A DNA stretch of 64,000 nt from Rhodococcus oxybenzonivorans (GCF_003130705.1 NZ_CP021354.1:5332001-5396000); one strand, 5' to 3'; positions 33,214 through 43,134 are shown, counted from the first letter of the stretch. Translations and numbers: made by a program. The notes: generated from the letters alone by a model not told the origin.

Positions 33214-34578
33214 ATGGCAAGCACGTCTACTCGTGACACCGGGGGACAACCGAACGAGAACGCCCGCCGGGCCGCCGTCTCGGGATTCCTAGGCAGCACG
33301 CTGGAGTACTACGACTTCTTCATCTACGGATCCGCGGCAGCGCTGGTCTTCCCGCGGATCTTCTTCCCGGGCGGAGGCGCCACGGCGACCCTGCTGTCGA
33401 TCGGCACGCTCGGTGTCGCGTATATCGCGCGTCCGCTCGGCGCAGTGCTGTGGGGACATCTCGGGGATCGATACGGGCGCAAGAATTCGCTGCTGGCGTG
33501 CCTCCTGCTCATGGGTATCGCGACCGTGGTCGTCGGGTGCCTGCCCACATACGACCAGATCGGCATCGCCGCACCCGTCATCCTGGTGTTCCTGCGATTG
33601 CTGCAGGGCCTGTCGGCAGGCGGCGAATCGCCGGGATCCTCCGCGTTGACGCTGGAACACGCACCGGACAACCGTCGCTCGTTTTACACGTCGTTCACCA
33701 TGAGCGGCATCATGTTCGGCATCGTGCTCTCGAGCCTGGTGTTCATCCCCGTGGCCGCGCTGCCGGATGACGCGCTCTACTCGTGGGGCTGGCGTGTGCC
33801 CTTCCTGCTCAGCATCGTCGTGACGGGTGTAGCGGTTTGGCTGCGTCGCAAGCTCGACGAGCCGGAGGTCTTCGAAGAGTTGAAGGAACACGACGACACC
33901 GCGGGCATTCCGGTGGTCGAGATGTTCCGCTCGCACTGGCGCACCGTGATCCGCATCAGCCTCAGCGCGACGTTCGCGATGATCAACACCATCGTCAACG
34001 TCTTCGCGTTGGCGTACGCGGTGCAGGTCGCCGGGCTCGAACGCTCCACGATGCTGTGGGCCATCGCCGTCGCCAACTTCGTCGCGGTCCTCACCCAGCC
34101 GCTGTTCGGAATACTCGCCGACCGGATCGGCCGTAAACCGGTGTTCGTGACGGGCGCCGTCGGTGCCGCGGGCATGGTGTTCGTGTTCTTCCACGCGATC
34201 GGAACGGGCAGCGTGCCAATGGTCTTCGCGGCCGGCATCGTTCTGATCGGCCTGTTCTACGCGATGCCCAACGGCGTGTACCCGGCGTACTTCCCCGAGC
34301 AGTTCCCCGCTAAGGTCCGGTACACCGGAATGGCCGTAAGTCTCATGCTCGGGCTGTTGGTCGCCGGCTTCACCCCGGCCATCGCGCAGTGGCTGTCGGC
34401 GGGTGACACCGCGAACTGGGCCCCGGTTGCCTGGATGTGCCTGGGCTTCGCGCTGCTGTCGTCGGTCGCCGCGCTCACCGGTCCCGAGACGTACCGCACA
34501 CCCACCGAGCAGCTCGGCGAACCCGGCACGACGACGGCCGGCACGCGGCACCAGGCGCTCGCCCGCACCGACGCCTGA
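33214..34578 (+). CDS. MHS-family MFS transporter (shikimate-transporter-like)
   Basis: The 454-residue inner-membrane protein has about twelve segments, the N-terminal [16 protein letters not shown] and the loop [10 protein letters not shown], both marks of the metabolite:H+ symporter family that includes ShiA and proline/betaine transporters. AAAGGAACACC precedes the ATG at 33214. It is the first gene of a coupled operon whose next gene is shikimate-dehydrogenase-like, so uptake of shikimate, quinate or a related carbocyclic acid is a reasonable guess. Confidence 0.88.
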   Translation: MASTSTRDTGGQPNENARRAAVSGFLGSTLEYYDFFIYGSAAALVFPRIFFPGGGATATLLSIGTLGVAYIARPLGAVLWGHLGDRYGRKNSLLACLLLMGIATVVVGCLPTYDQIGIAAPVILVFLRLLQGLSAGGESPGSSALTLEHAPDNRRSFYTSFTMSGIMFGIVLSSLVFIPVAALPDDALYSWGWRVPFLLSIVVTGVAVWLRRKLDEPEVFEELKEHDDTAGIPVVEMFRSHWRTVIRISLSATFAMINTIVNVFALAYAVQVAGLERSTMLWAIAVANFVAVLTQPLFGILADRIGRKPVFVTGAVGAAGMVFVFFHAIGTGSVPMVFAAGIVLIGLFYAMPNGVYPAYFPEQFPAKVRYTGMAVSLMLGLLVAGFTPAIAQWLSAGDTANWAPVAWMCLGFALLSSVAALTGPETYRTPTEQLGEPGTTTAGTRHQALARTDA

Positions 34579-34607
34579 TCGGACCTTCACCACTGCAGGA
34601 GATTTTC

Positions 34608-35510
34608 ATGCACCCCTTTTCCACCCGGCACCGGATCCGCCTCGTCGGGGCAGGGATCGCCACGTCCCTGTCGCCGGCGCTGCACGAACACGAGGCCGCC
34701 GCCCTCGGCCTGACCGACTACCGCTACGACCTGATCGACGTCGCGGCGGAAGGCATTCCCGTCGACCGTTCCGGCGACGCGCTGCGGCAGGCAGTTGCAG
34801 CGGGTTGCACCGGACTCAACGTCACCCATCCGTGCAAGCAGGTGGTCGTCGACTCCCTCGACGAAATGTCTGGCAACGCGCGACTTCTCGGCGCCGTCAA
34901 TACCGTCGTCGTCCGTGACGGGCGGCTGATCGGTCACAACACCGACCACAGCGGATTCCTCGCGGCGCTGCGCCGGGGACTGCCCGATGCCACGCTCGGC
35001 CGTGTCGTCCTCGCCGGTGCGGGCGGTGCCGGTTCGGCCGTCGCCTACGCGCTCGCCGCCGCCGGGGTGACGGACCTGCGCGTCGCCGACCTCGACCCGG
35101 CCCGTGCCGCGGACGTCTGCGCGCGCCTCGCGGCGGCCTTCCCGCAGACGCGGGTCACGGCCATCCCCCTCGAGGCGATCGAAGCGAACCTGGAGCACTG
35201 CGACGGCGTCGTCAACGCCTCCCCGATCGGCATGGTCGGACATCCGGGAACGCCGTTCGACACCGACGCGCTCCATCCCGGACTGTGGGTCGCCGACATC
35301 GTCTACCGCCCGCTGCAGACCGAACTCGTCGCGGCAGCAACCGCTCTCGGCTGTGATGTGCTCGACGGCGGTCAGATGCTCGTCGCTCAGGCGGCCGACA
35401 CGTTCGCCCTCCTCACCGGCATCACGCCCGACCCCGACCGCATGCGACGTCACCTCGGCGAACTGCTCGCCGATCAGTGCGCCCCGACCGTTCTCGAGGA
35501 GTCCCGATGA
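34608..35510 (+). CDS. Shikimate/quinate 5-dehydrogenase-like protein (AroE family)
   Basis: The 300-residue protein has SLSPALH (20-26) for substrate binding, NVTHPCKQ with the catalytic K77, NTDHSGF with D113, and a cofactor loop GAGGAGSAVA at 137-146. These match shikimate dehydrogenase, and the length is slightly above AroE. The ATG at 34608 follows GCAGGAG. It is not in an aroB/aroK context but behind a transporter, which suggests a catabolic role in the oxidation of shikimate, quinate or a similar compound. Cofactor preference (NAD or NADP) is not clear. Confidence 0.9.
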   Translation: MHPFSTRHRIRLVGAGIATSLSPALHEHEAAALGLTDYRYDLIDVAAEGIPVDRSGDALRQAVAAGCTGLNVTHPCKQVVVDSLDEMSGNARLLGAVNTVVVRDGRLIGHNTDHSGFLAALRRGLPDATLGRVVLAGAGGAGSAVAYALAAAGVTDLRVADLDPARAADVCARLAAAFPQTRVTAIPLEAIEANLEHCDGVVNASPIGMVGHPGTPFDTDALHPGLWVADIVYRPLQTELVAAATALGCDVLDGGQMLVAQAADTFALLTGITPDPDRMRRHLGELLADQCAPTVLEESR

Positions 35511-37453
35511 CCGCGCGTCTCTTCGCCGCACCACTCGACCTGGGCAACGTGCGACTGCGCAACCGCTTCGTGTCGGCGCCGATGGAGCGCAACTACTGCG
35601 AGGTCGACGGCACGATGACCGACGAGTACATCGCGTACCTCGAGCGCCGTGCGGCGGGCGGCGCAGCTCTCGTCTTCACCGAGGCCAGCTACGTGCGGGC
35701 CGACGGCAAGGGGCGTATCCGGCAGATGGGTGTGGACGTCGACGAACGCATCCCGGGCATCGCGAAGATGGCCGAGGCGATCCATGCGCAGGGTGCGCTC
35801 GTCGGCGTCGAACTCAATCACGGCGGCCGCACCGCGCAGGGTTCCGTCAGCGGATTCGTCCCCGTCGCACCGTCACCGATCCCGTGCGCGGTGGTCGGCG
35901 GCGAAATGCCCGAGCAACTCGACGGCGACGACATCGAGCACATCATCGAATGCTTCGGCGAGGCCGCCGCGCGCTGTCAACAGGCCGGGGTCGATGTGAT
36001 TTCGCTGCACGGCGGTCACGGCTACCTCATCCACCAGTTTCTCTCGCCGGCGTACAACCACCGCGACGACAAGTGGGCCGATCCGGCGCTGTTCGTCAAC
36101 AAGGTGATCGACGCCGTGCGCACGATGGCACCGGATATCGCTCTCGGACTGCGGTTCTCGGCGTTCGAGGCCGTCGACGGCGGTCTCGACGCGGAGACGA
36201 CCCGCGCCCGGATCGACGCGATCGACACCGACCGGCTCGACTTCCTCGACGTCTCCGCCGGCAACTACGAATCCGGGCAGTGGATCATCCAACCCGGCGA
36301 GTGGCCGCGCGGACTCCTCGCCCCGTTCTCCGAGCAGTACACGCGGGACTTCGACCTCCCCGTCGGGGTCGCAGGCCGGATCAGCTCACCCGAGGTCGCG
36401 GCGCAGATCATCGAATCCGGGCAGGCCGACTTCGTCAGCATGGCCCGCACCCTGCACGCCGACCCGGACTTCCCGAACCGCGCGCTGGACGGCGGCCGGT
36501 ACCGGCCCTGCATCGCTTGCAACTACTGCATCGACAGCCTCGCCGCCGGACCCGTTCCGTGCTCGGTCAATCCGTGGGTGGGCCGCGAACTCGAGCAGCC
36601 GTCGAAGCCGGCGGCCGCGGCGGTGCGTGTCGCTGTCGTCGGCGGCGGGCCGTCGGGGATGGCGGCCGCCCGCGACCTCGCGCTCGCCGGGCACCGTGTC
36701 GACCTGTACGACGAACGCGGGAGTCTCGGTGGAGATTTCGCGCTGGCCTCCCGGCTGCACGAGTACCCCGAGTACTTACGGATCGTCGACTGGTACCTCG
36801 CCGAGATCTCCGACCTCGACATCACCTGCCACCTCGGCACCCGGGTCGACGCCGCCGCACTGGCCGGCCTGGACTTCGACGCCGTCGTGCTCGCGACCGG
36901 CGGCCGCGGACCCGAGGTCGACCTCCCCGGGGCCGACACCCGGAGGGTCCGCGACGTCCGGGAGTTCCTGGAATCCGGAGACCCCGCACCCGCGGCGATC
37001 ACGATCTTCGGCGCCGACCGGGAAGCAGCCGCGGTCGCCGACGACCTGCTCCAGCACGGCACCGAGGTGGTCATGATCGGCCCGCAGGAGACGATCGCCC
37101 ACGACGTCGGCCGGCGCGGAAAGATCGTGCTGCTGCCGCGGCTCGCGAAGAGTGCGAACCTCACCACCCACCTGTCGTCGATCGTGACGCGGATCGAGGA
37201 AGACTGGATGGTGATCTCGACCGCCGGGGACGAGCGGGTGGTGGACGCTCCCGGCGAACTGCTGATCTCGCACGGCGTCGAGCCGCGCACCGACCTGCTC
37301 GCCGCAGTGCGGTCGCTGGCACCGCGACTCGGCGTCCACACGGTCGGTGACGCGAGTGGCGACGGCGGCTCCATCCACGCCGCTCTCGTCACCGCAGCCG
37401 ACGTCGCCGCGAAGATCACCGCGGCCGCCGATGCTCGCGAGGTCAGCGCATGA
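35507..37453 (+). CDS. NADH:flavin oxidoreductase / old yellow enzyme with Fe-S and FAD domains
   Basis: The 648-residue protein has an FMN TIM barrel (residues about 1-330, with LNHGGRTAQG and HGGHGYLIHQFLSP). A cysteine cluster C335-x2-C338-x2-C341-x10-C352 in CIACNYCID follows for a 4Fe-4S centre, and a C-terminal FAD/NAD-binding domain begins VAVVGGGPSGMAAARDL. The build is that of 2,4-dienoyl-CoA reductase, 2-enoate reductase and trimethylamine dehydrogenase. The CxxCNxC spacing is the form I know from the last of these. It may reduce an alpha,beta-unsaturated intermediate of the pathway. The ATG overlaps the previous stop (ATGA). Confidence 0.88.
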   Translation: MTARLFAAPLDLGNVRLRNRFVSAPMERNYCEVDGTMTDEYIAYLERRAAGGAALVFTEASYVRADGKGRIRQMGVDVDERIPGIAKMAEAIHAQGALVGVELNHGGRTAQGSVSGFVPVAPSPIPCAVVGGEMPEQLDGDDIEHIIECFGEAAARCQQAGVDVISLHGGHGYLIHQFLSPAYNHRDDKWADPALFVNKVIDAVRTMAPDIALGLRFSAFEAVDGGLDAETTRARIDAIDTDRLDFLDVSAGNYESGQWIIQPGEWPRGLLAPFSEQYTRDFDLPVGVAGRISSPEVAAQIIESGQADFVSMARTLHADPDFPNRALDGGRYRPCIACNYCIDSLAAGPVPCSVNPWVGRELEQPSKPAAAAVRVAVVGGGPSGMAAARDLALAGHRVDLYDERGSLGGDFALASRLHEYPEYLRIVDWYLAEISDLDITCHLGTRVDAAALAGLDFDAVVLATGGRGPEVDLPGADTRRVRDVREFLESGDPAPAAITIFGADREAAAVADDLLQHGTEVVMIGPQETIAHDVGRRGKIVLLPRLAKSANLTTHLSSIVTRIEEDWMVISTAGDERVVDAPGELLISHGVEPRTDLLAAVRSLAPRLGVHTVGDASGDGGSIHAALVTAADVAAKITAAADAREVSA

Positions 37454-38247
37454 TCGACATGCCACCCCTCGGTCTCGGGACCTGGCCGCTGACCGGACCG
37501 GACGCCACACGGGCCGTGCTGTCCGGCATCGAGGCCGGCTACCGGCTCGTCGATACCGCAACGATCTACGACAACGAAGAGGCAGTGGGTGTGGCGCTCG
37601 CGGAGTGCGGACTGCCACGCGAGGAGCTGTTCGTCACCACGAAACTGCGTGGGAGCGATCACATGTCGGGCGACATCCGCGGCGCGGTCGAGCGGAGCCT
37701 GAAGAATCTGGGACTCGATCGGCTCGACCTGTTCCTCATCCACTGGCCGCTGCCACGCCACGACAGGTACGTGGCGGCGTTCGAGGCGATGCTCGCCTGC
37801 CGTGACGCCGGCCTCGTCCGCCACGTCGGTGTCTCCAATTTCCTGGAGACGCACCTGCGTCGCGTCGTCACCGAAACCGGAGAAGCGCCGGCAGTCAACC
37901 AGATCCAGATGGACCCGTCGCTCGCCCGGCTACCCGTCCGGCGCGCGAACGACGAACTCGGCGTGTCCACGCAGTCGTGGAGCCCGCTGGGCCGCGGCGA
38001 GGTGCTCGACTCACCCGTGGTCACCGACATCGCCCGGCGCCTCGACCGCGCCCCCGCACAGGTGGTCCTGGCCTGGCACTTCGCGCAGGGTGTCGTGCCG
38101 GTCGTGAGATCCGCGAATCCCGCCCGCCAGGACGAGAACCTGGCCGCCCTCGGCGTGCGGCTCACCGCCGACGACGTGGCCGCCCTGAATCGACTCGACC
38201 GCGGCGAATCCGCGGCCCGGGACGTCGAAACCGAGGAGCACTACTGA
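37450..38247 (+). CDS. Aldo/keto reductase
   Basis: The 265-residue AKR has the complete catalytic tetrad: D35 and Y40 in DTATIYDNE, K65 in VTTKL and H98 in FLIHWP. The size is that of the bacterial 2,5-diketogluconate-reductase-like branch. It should reduce a carbonyl with NADPH. Its ATG overlaps the stop of the old-yellow-enzyme gene by four bases, and its stop overlaps the next start (TGATG). Confidence 0.92.
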   Translation: MIDMPPLGLGTWPLTGPDATRAVLSGIEAGYRLVDTATIYDNEEAVGVALAECGLPREELFVTTKLRGSDHMSGDIRGAVERSLKNLGLDRLDLFLIHWPLPRHDRYVAAFEAMLACRDAGLVRHVGVSNFLETHLRRVVTETGEAPAVNQIQMDPSLARLPVRRANDELGVSTQSWSPLGRGEVLDSPVVTDIARRLDRAPAQVVLAWHFAQGVVPVVRSANPARQDENLAALGVRLTADDVAALNRLDRGESAARDVETEEHY

Positions 38248-39344
38248 TGGCCCTACGTATCGGCATCGTCGGCTGCGGCAAGATCGCCGGCAACCACGCC
38301 CGGGCCCTGCAGCAGGTGCCCGGCGTCGAGGTGGTCGGCTGCTGCGACCCCAACGTCGACCGCGCCCGCGAGTTCGCGGACTCGCACCGTATCGCGCGGG
38401 TCGTCGGTTCGGTGGAGGAGTTGATCGACCTCGGCCTCGATGCGTGCACCGTCTGCACACCGCACCCGGTGCACGAGCAGGTGGTCGTCGCGGCGGCTGA
38501 GGCCGGGATCCACGTGCTGTGCGAGAAGCCGATCGCGGTCGACGTCGCCGCGGCAGACCGCATGATCGCGGCCGCCGACCGCGCCGGCATCACGTTCGGT
38601 GTGCTGTTCCAGCGCCGGTTCTGGCCGGCCGCGCAGCGCATCAGGACGGCCATCGACGACGGCCGGATCGGCATTCCGGTGCTCGGCGAGGCGTCGGTGC
38701 TCCTGCACCGCCCGTCGTCCTACTACTCCGCCGACGAGTGGCGCGGACGGTGGGACACCGACGGCGGCGGAGTCCTGATGACGCAGGCCGTCCACCAGAT
38801 CGACATGCTCCAATGGTTCATGGGTGAGGCCGTGTCGGTGAGCGGCTTCATCCGCACCCACACACACGGCGGCCACATCGAGACCGAGGACAGTGCGTCC
38901 GCCGTCGTCTCGTTCGCGTCGGGCGGCACGGCGACCGTCACCGCGACCACCGGCGTCAACCACAACCTCGGCAACCGGGTCACCGTGATCGGGCAGACCG
39001 GTGCGATTGCGAGCGTCCTCGAGTTCCCGGAGGGCAGGGAGGGCGTCAACGAGCTCTGGACGATCCCCGGCGAAGTGGAGTTCCGTACCCCGTTCACACC
39101 CGGCGTCCGTGCCAATCTCGACGTCACGGAAGTCAACGCCCGACTCGCCGACTTCCACACACTCCAGGTGCAGGACTTCGCGGACGCCGTCCTGACCGGT
39201 CGCGACCCCGCCGTCACCGGACGCGACGCGCGCGCCTCGCTGGCGATCATCGCGGCGATCTACGAGTCCTCGCGCACCGGCCGGGTGGTCGACCTCACGC
39301 CCGCACCGACTTTCGCAACAACATCCGCTCAGGAGACGCTATGA
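38247..39344 (+). CDS. Gfo/Idh/MocA-family oxidoreductase
   Basis: The 365-residue protein has the N-terminal Rossmann motif IGIVGCGKIAGNHARAL and the family signature CEKPIAVDV (E and K for substrate/cofactor binding), with an alpha/beta C-terminal domain. Members oxidise or reduce hydroxyl groups of sugars, inositols and other polyols with NAD(P). Its presence beside a shikimate-dehydrogenase-like enzyme indicates a polyhydroxylated ring or sugar-like substrate. It is translationally coupled to both neighbours. Confidence 0.9.
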   Translation: MALRIGIVGCGKIAGNHARALQQVPGVEVVGCCDPNVDRAREFADSHRIARVVGSVEELIDLGLDACTVCTPHPVHEQVVVAAAEAGIHVLCEKPIAVDVAAADRMIAAADRAGITFGVLFQRRFWPAAQRIRTAIDDGRIGIPVLGEASVLLHRPSSYYSADEWRGRWDTDGGGVLMTQAVHQIDMLQWFMGEAVSVSGFIRTHTHGGHIETEDSASAVVSFASGGTATVTATTGVNHNLGNRVTVIGQTGAIASVLEFPEGREGVNELWTIPGEVEFRTPFTPGVRANLDVTEVNARLADFHTLQVQDFADAVLTGRDPAVTGRDARASLAIIAAIYESSRTGRVVDLTPAPTFATTSAQETL

Positions 39345-41065
39345 CCCCCGATCACACCACCTCCACCTATGACGTCGTCGTCATCGGCTCCGGAGCGGGC
39401 GGTCTGTCCGCCGCCGTCGCCGCAGCCGACGGGGGCGCCTCCGTCCTCGTCGTCGAGAAGGCGGACACGTGCGGCGGCGCGACGGCATGGTCCGGCGGCT
39501 GGATGTGGGCGCCGCGGAACCTGTTCGCGCAGGCGGACGGCGTGAACGAGGACCGCTCGCTGCCGCGCACCTATCTCGAGCACCGACTCGGCGAGAACTT
39601 CGACGCCGCCAAGGTCGATGCCCTGCTCGACGGAGCACCCGAGATGGTGGAATTCTTCGAGACGAAGACGGCGCTCCAATTCGTTCCGGGCGCGAAGATC
39701 GCCGACATCCACGGCGACACACCGGGTGCGGGCACAGGGCACCGCTCGGTCGGACCGAAGCCGGTGAACCTCCGGAAGCTCGGCCTCGACGTCGCGGCGC
39801 TCCTGCGTCGCCAGCTCTACGAGACGTCGTTCCTCGGCATGGGCATCATGGCCGGCCCGGACCTCCAGGCCTTCCTGCACTCGACCCGTTCGGCGAAGGC
39901 GTTTGCGCACTGCGCCCGAAGGGTGTCCACGCACCTGCTCGACCTCGCCACCACACGCCGCGGCCAGCAACTCGTCAACGGCACCGCGCTCGTCGGCCGG
40001 CTGCTGCGGTCAGCGCTCGACGCCGGCGTCGAGATCCGCGTGAGCACGGCGGCCACCGCGCTGACCACCGACTCCGCGGGCACCGTCACCGGCGTCCGGC
40101 TGGAGGGCCCGGACGGGGTCTACTCCGTGTCCGCCCGCCGCGGAGTCGTCCTCGCGACGGGCGGCTTCAGTCGCGACGTCGACCGGCGCCGTCAACTTTT
40201 TCCCCGCACACCCACGGGCCGTGAACACTGGACCCTCACCCCGTCCACGACCACCGGCGACGGCATCACCCTCGGCGAATCGGTCGGCGGCCGACTCGAC
40301 CGCTCGGTCGCGTCCCCGGTGGCGTACTGCCCGGTGTCGATCGTCCGGTACCGCAACGGCAAGGAGGGTGTGTTCCCGCACATCCTCGACCGCGGAAAGC
40401 CCGGTGTCATAGGCGTTCTCGCCGACGGCCGCCGCTTCGTCAACGAGGCCCTCGGCTACCATGACTACACCCTCGCAATGGTCGAACAGGTCCCCGACGG
40501 CGACGAGGTCTGCTCCTGGTTGATCGCCGACCAGCGGTACCTGCGGTACTTCCCGCTGGGCATGGCCAAGCCGCTGCCAATCCCCACGTGGCCGTACCTG
40601 AAGTCGGGGTATCTCACCCGCGGCCGCATGGTGCGCGAGCTGGCCGAGAAGATCGGTGTCGACCCCGACGGCCTGGAGAAGACGGTCGCAGCGTTCAACG
40701 AGGGCGCCCGCGACGGCGTCGACCCCGAGTTCGGTCGCGGCACCACACCCTTCACCGTCGGCTCCGGCGACCCCGACAACCCATGGCCCAACCCCTCCCT
40801 CGCACCGCTCGAAGAAGGCCCGTTCTACGCGGTCAAGGTGGTGCCCGGCAGCTTCGGTACGTTCGCCGGTCTGGTCACCGACAGCATGTCCCGGGTTCTG
40901 AACGACGACGACCAGCCGATCGACGGGCTGTTCGCGGTCGGGGTCGACCAGTCCAGCGTCATGGGAGGCCACTACCCGTCCGGCGGTATCAACCTCGGCC
41001 CAGCCATGACCTTCGGCTACCTCACCGGCCGCCGCCTCGCCTCGACGACAGGAGCTCTGCGATGA
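39341..41065 (+). CDS. FAD-binding dehydrogenase, KstD/fumarate-reductase flavoprotein-like
   Basis: The 574-residue protein begins DVVVIGSGAGGLSAAVAAAD with VVEKADTCGGATAWSGGWMW. It ends with HYPSGGINLGPAMTFGYLTG, the flavin-binding elements of the 3-ketosteroid dehydrogenase/fumarate reductase flavoprotein family. These enzymes introduce or remove a double bond next to a carbonyl, in steroids or in fumarate-like acids. In this operon it may desaturate or aromatise a six-membered ring keto acid. Its start overlaps the stop of the Gfo/Idh gene (ATGA) and its stop overlaps the next start. Confidence 0.88.
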   Translation: MTPDHTTSTYDVVVIGSGAGGLSAAVAAADGGASVLVVEKADTCGGATAWSGGWMWAPRNLFAQADGVNEDRSLPRTYLEHRLGENFDAAKVDALLDGAPEMVEFFETKTALQFVPGAKIADIHGDTPGAGTGHRSVGPKPVNLRKLGLDVAALLRRQLYETSFLGMGIMAGPDLQAFLHSTRSAKAFAHCARRVSTHLLDLATTRRGQQLVNGTALVGRLLRSALDAGVEIRVSTAATALTTDSAGTVTGVRLEGPDGVYSVSARRGVVLATGGFSRDVDRRRQLFPRTPTGREHWTLTPSTTTGDGITLGESVGGRLDRSVASPVAYCPVSIVRYRNGKEGVFPHILDRGKPGVIGVLADGRRFVNEALGYHDYTLAMVEQVPDGDEVCSWLIADQRYLRYFPLGMAKPLPIPTWPYLKSGYLTRGRMVRELAEKIGVDPDGLEKTVAAFNEGARDGVDPEFGRGTTPFTVGSGDPDNPWPNPSLAPLEEGPFYAVKVVPGSFGTFAGLVTDSMSRVLNDDDQPIDGLFAVGVDQSSVMGGHYPSGGINLGPAMTFGYLTGRRLASTTGALR

Positions 41066-41889
41066 CCGCCCCACTCGGCCTTGCCGCACTCACCGTGCTC
41101 GACACCGCGCCGCTGCAGCAGGTGGACCTCGCCGAGAAGCACGGCTTCGACACCATCGGTATCCGACTGCTGCCCGCAGCGCCCGGCACCACCGCCTACC
41201 CGCTGCACGAGGACGACGCCGCCCTCGATGCCCTGATCCGTCGCCTCGACGATTCGCCGATCGAGGTGTTCGACCTCGAAATCATCCGGCTGCAAGCAGA
41301 TTTCGACCCAAAGTCGTACGTTCCGCTGCTCGAGGCGGGCGCACGCCTCGGCGCGAAGGCCGTGCTCGTCGGCGGCGACGACCGCGACCGCGCCCGGCTC
41401 ACCGACTCCTACGCCCGGCTGGCGGAACTGTGTGCGCAGTACGGCATCGTCGCGAGCCTCGAGTTCATGCCGTGGACGGCTGTGCCCGACGCGACCACCG
41501 CGGTCGAGATCGTGACGCAGGCCGACGGGCCGGCGCGTAGCGTACTGATCGACGCTCTGCATACCGCCCGTTCGACGACGACCCTCGACGACCTGGCGGC
41601 GATCCCACGCGAGTGGCTGCATTACGCGCAGATGTGCGACGGTTCGGTGCCTGCACCCACCAACGACGCCGAACTCGTCCGCCACGCACGGGAGGAACGG
41701 CTCGTGCCCGGCACCGGGGGCATTGACCTCACCGGCATCTGGTCGACACTGCCCACCGACCTTCCGGTGAGCGTCGAACTGCCCAACGAACCCCTCCGCC
41801 GTGCGGTCGGCACCGACGCGTGGCTCGACCGACTCGTCACCCAGACACGAAGAGTTCTCGACACGAATCGCACCACTTCAGCCCACTGA
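41062..41889 (+). CDS. Sugar phosphate isomerase/epimerase-like TIM barrel
   Basis: The 275-residue protein is of the xylose-isomerase-like/AP-endonuclease-2 fold: ALTVLDTAPLQQVDLAEKHG, SLEFMPWTAV and LIDALHTARS carry the usual metal-ligand positions (E, D, H). The same superfamily includes 3-dehydroshikimate dehydratases and inosose isomerases. It is the last gene of the operon, coupled to the preceding flavoprotein. Given the AroE-like and transporter genes, a dehydratase acting on a dehydroshikimate-like intermediate is plausible but unproven. Confidence 0.85.
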   Translation: MTAPLGLAALTVLDTAPLQQVDLAEKHGFDTIGIRLLPAAPGTTAYPLHEDDAALDALIRRLDDSPIEVFDLEIIRLQADFDPKSYVPLLEAGARLGAKAVLVGGDDRDRARLTDSYARLAELCAQYGIVASLEFMPWTAVPDATTAVEIVTQADGPARSVLIDALHTARSTTTLDDLAAIPREWLHYAQMCDGSVPAPTNDAELVRHAREERLVPGTGGIDLTGIWSTLPTDLPVSVELPNEPLRRAVGTDAWLDRLVTQTRRVLDTNRTTSAH

Positions 41890-42069
41890 CCACGATCGCT
41901 GCGACACGACGGCGGCCCTGCATCTCGCGAGCTGGGGGTCGTCGACGACGTGCTGTGGGATTGCGTGGGGCCAGGCCGAGGATCAGGTGGATCTCATCGG
42001 CCGGAGGGAACTTTACGGTGCGACCGTGCCCTCGGGCATGTCATTACCTCAGGTCAATCGCACCTGCAC

Positions 42070-42387
42070 CTAACGGGCGTGCACCGTAGGGCCTAGCCCG
42101 AAGTGGAGGGGCGGGCACAGCGCGATGGAGGGCAGAAAAGTGGGCGCCTCCGGTCCCCACACAGGGAAGTGCATATAGGGGAACGCACCGAGTAGCTGGC
42201 AATGTAGCTCCACCTGATGAGCGTTCACAGTCCCGGGATCACACGTAGACACGGCACCGATCACGAAGTAGTGCAGTGCGCATCCACTCGGAACAGGTGG
42301 TGGTGCTGCATTTGCGGGCGCCGCGGTCAGGGACAAGGCGGCGGCCACCGTGGCCGCGATGAGGGTCAGGCGCAGAAGCCGAGACAT
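42070..42387 (-). CDS. Small secreted protein of unknown function
   Basis: The 105-residue product starts MSRLLRLTLIAATVAAALSL and has an AlaAsnAla-type cleavage site around residue 28, a clear Sec signal peptide. The mature part has four cysteines (positions in SGCALHYF, STCDPG, LHCQLL, ALCPPL), probably two disulfides. GGAGG lies 5 bases before the ATG at 42387. I do not recognise the family. It lies alone between the carbocyclic-acid operon and a second small gene. Confidence 0.7.
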   Translation of the reverse strand: MSRLLRLTLIAATVAAALSLTAAPANAAPPPVPSGCALHYFVIGAVSTCDPGTVNAHQVELHCQLLGAFPYMHFPVWGPEAPTFLPSIALCPPLHFGLGPTVHAR

Positions 42388-42465
42388 GGAATCCTCCGGT
42401 AGTGGGGGTCCCGACCCACGCACCATCCTCGCAGTCGAGCCCCATCGCCGTGGCCTGTTCGGCGC

Positions 42466-42798
42466 CTACGCTTGCAGGAACGCGGCCTGAACTCGCAACA
42501 GATGACCTTCCGGGCTCAGCTCTTCATACCGCTCCATCACTTCCCGACCAGCGGCCTGCCGCAAACAGTTCTGCACATTGAGGTCTTCGTCCATGCCGGC
42601 TTCCATCGCCAGGACGGCACCCGCTCGAAGTGCGGCAGCCTGTGTTCGGTAGGCCCACACGTCGAGGCGACCGGACCCGCTGTATCCGCGGTGAGCCAGG
42701 GTCCACACCGCCGGATCTCGGGTCGTTTCCACTGTCCCGTCCGGTCGGTAGAGCGTCGAGGAGACCACCTGATTGATGAAGTCGGTTGCGCGTACCAT
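42466..42798 (-). CDS. Hypothetical protein, 110 residues
   Basis: The frame starts MVRATDFINQVVSSTLYRPD and ends in ERYEELSPEGHLLRVQAAF. It has a mixed helical, soluble composition with no signal peptide or membrane segment. Codon use and length look genuine. It is 78 bases upstream of the secreted protein gene on the same strand. No function can be assigned. Confidence 0.55.
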   Translation of the reverse strand: MVRATDFINQVVSSTLYRPDGTVETTRDPAVWTLAHRGYSGSGRLDVWAYRTQAAALRAGAVLAMEAGMDEDLNVQNCLRQAAGREVMERYEELSPEGHLLRVQAAFLQA

Positions 42799-42845
42799 CG
42801 TCCGAGCCTAAATCGGCCAGGCCGCCATCGTCGGATGACGCGGCC

Positions 42846-43010
42846 ATGACTCCCCGATCACGTCTCATCGCTCATCCGCCAACACCTGAAATCGAGGCAC
42901 CCGAACTCGTACACAACGTTTTTGACGCTAACCAGACACGCCCCAGGCCCCGCAAACGTCGTCGGCGGCCGACTTACGACGCAAAGCGGCAGAACGTGTA
43001 CCGCTCGTGA
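42846..43010 (+). CDS. Possible small basic protein, 54 residues
   Basis: An ATG at 42846 opens a short frame ending in TRPRPRKRRRRPTYDAKRQ, strongly basic at the C-terminus, as if for nucleic acid contact. No good ribosome-binding site is seen. It occupies a 397-base gap upstream of the nucleotidyltransferase gene. It could be chance in GC-rich DNA. Confidence 0.3.
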   Translation: MTPRSRLIAHPPTPEIEAPELVHNVFDANQTRPRPRKRRRRPTYDAKRQNVYRS

Positions 43011-43134
43011 GTGGCGGATAGAGTCGAATAGGTTCGCCCGTCCAATCTCTGGAGCGACCGCGATCGATCTCGCTCCGCGGAGTGCGCAGTTCGACCAGTG
43101 ACACCATTTTCCGCAACCCCGGTGACAGATCCCT

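Noticed and set aside
35104..37350. A 748-residue plus-strand frame overlapping the old yellow enzyme gene
   Set aside because: The translation is almost wholly Arg/Pro/Gly/Ala with no motif, a frame shadow of two real genes that overlap by ATGA.
42846..43010. Firm annotation of the small basic frame as a gene
   Set aside because: It lacks a ribosome-binding site and a recognisable family, so it is listed only with low confidence.
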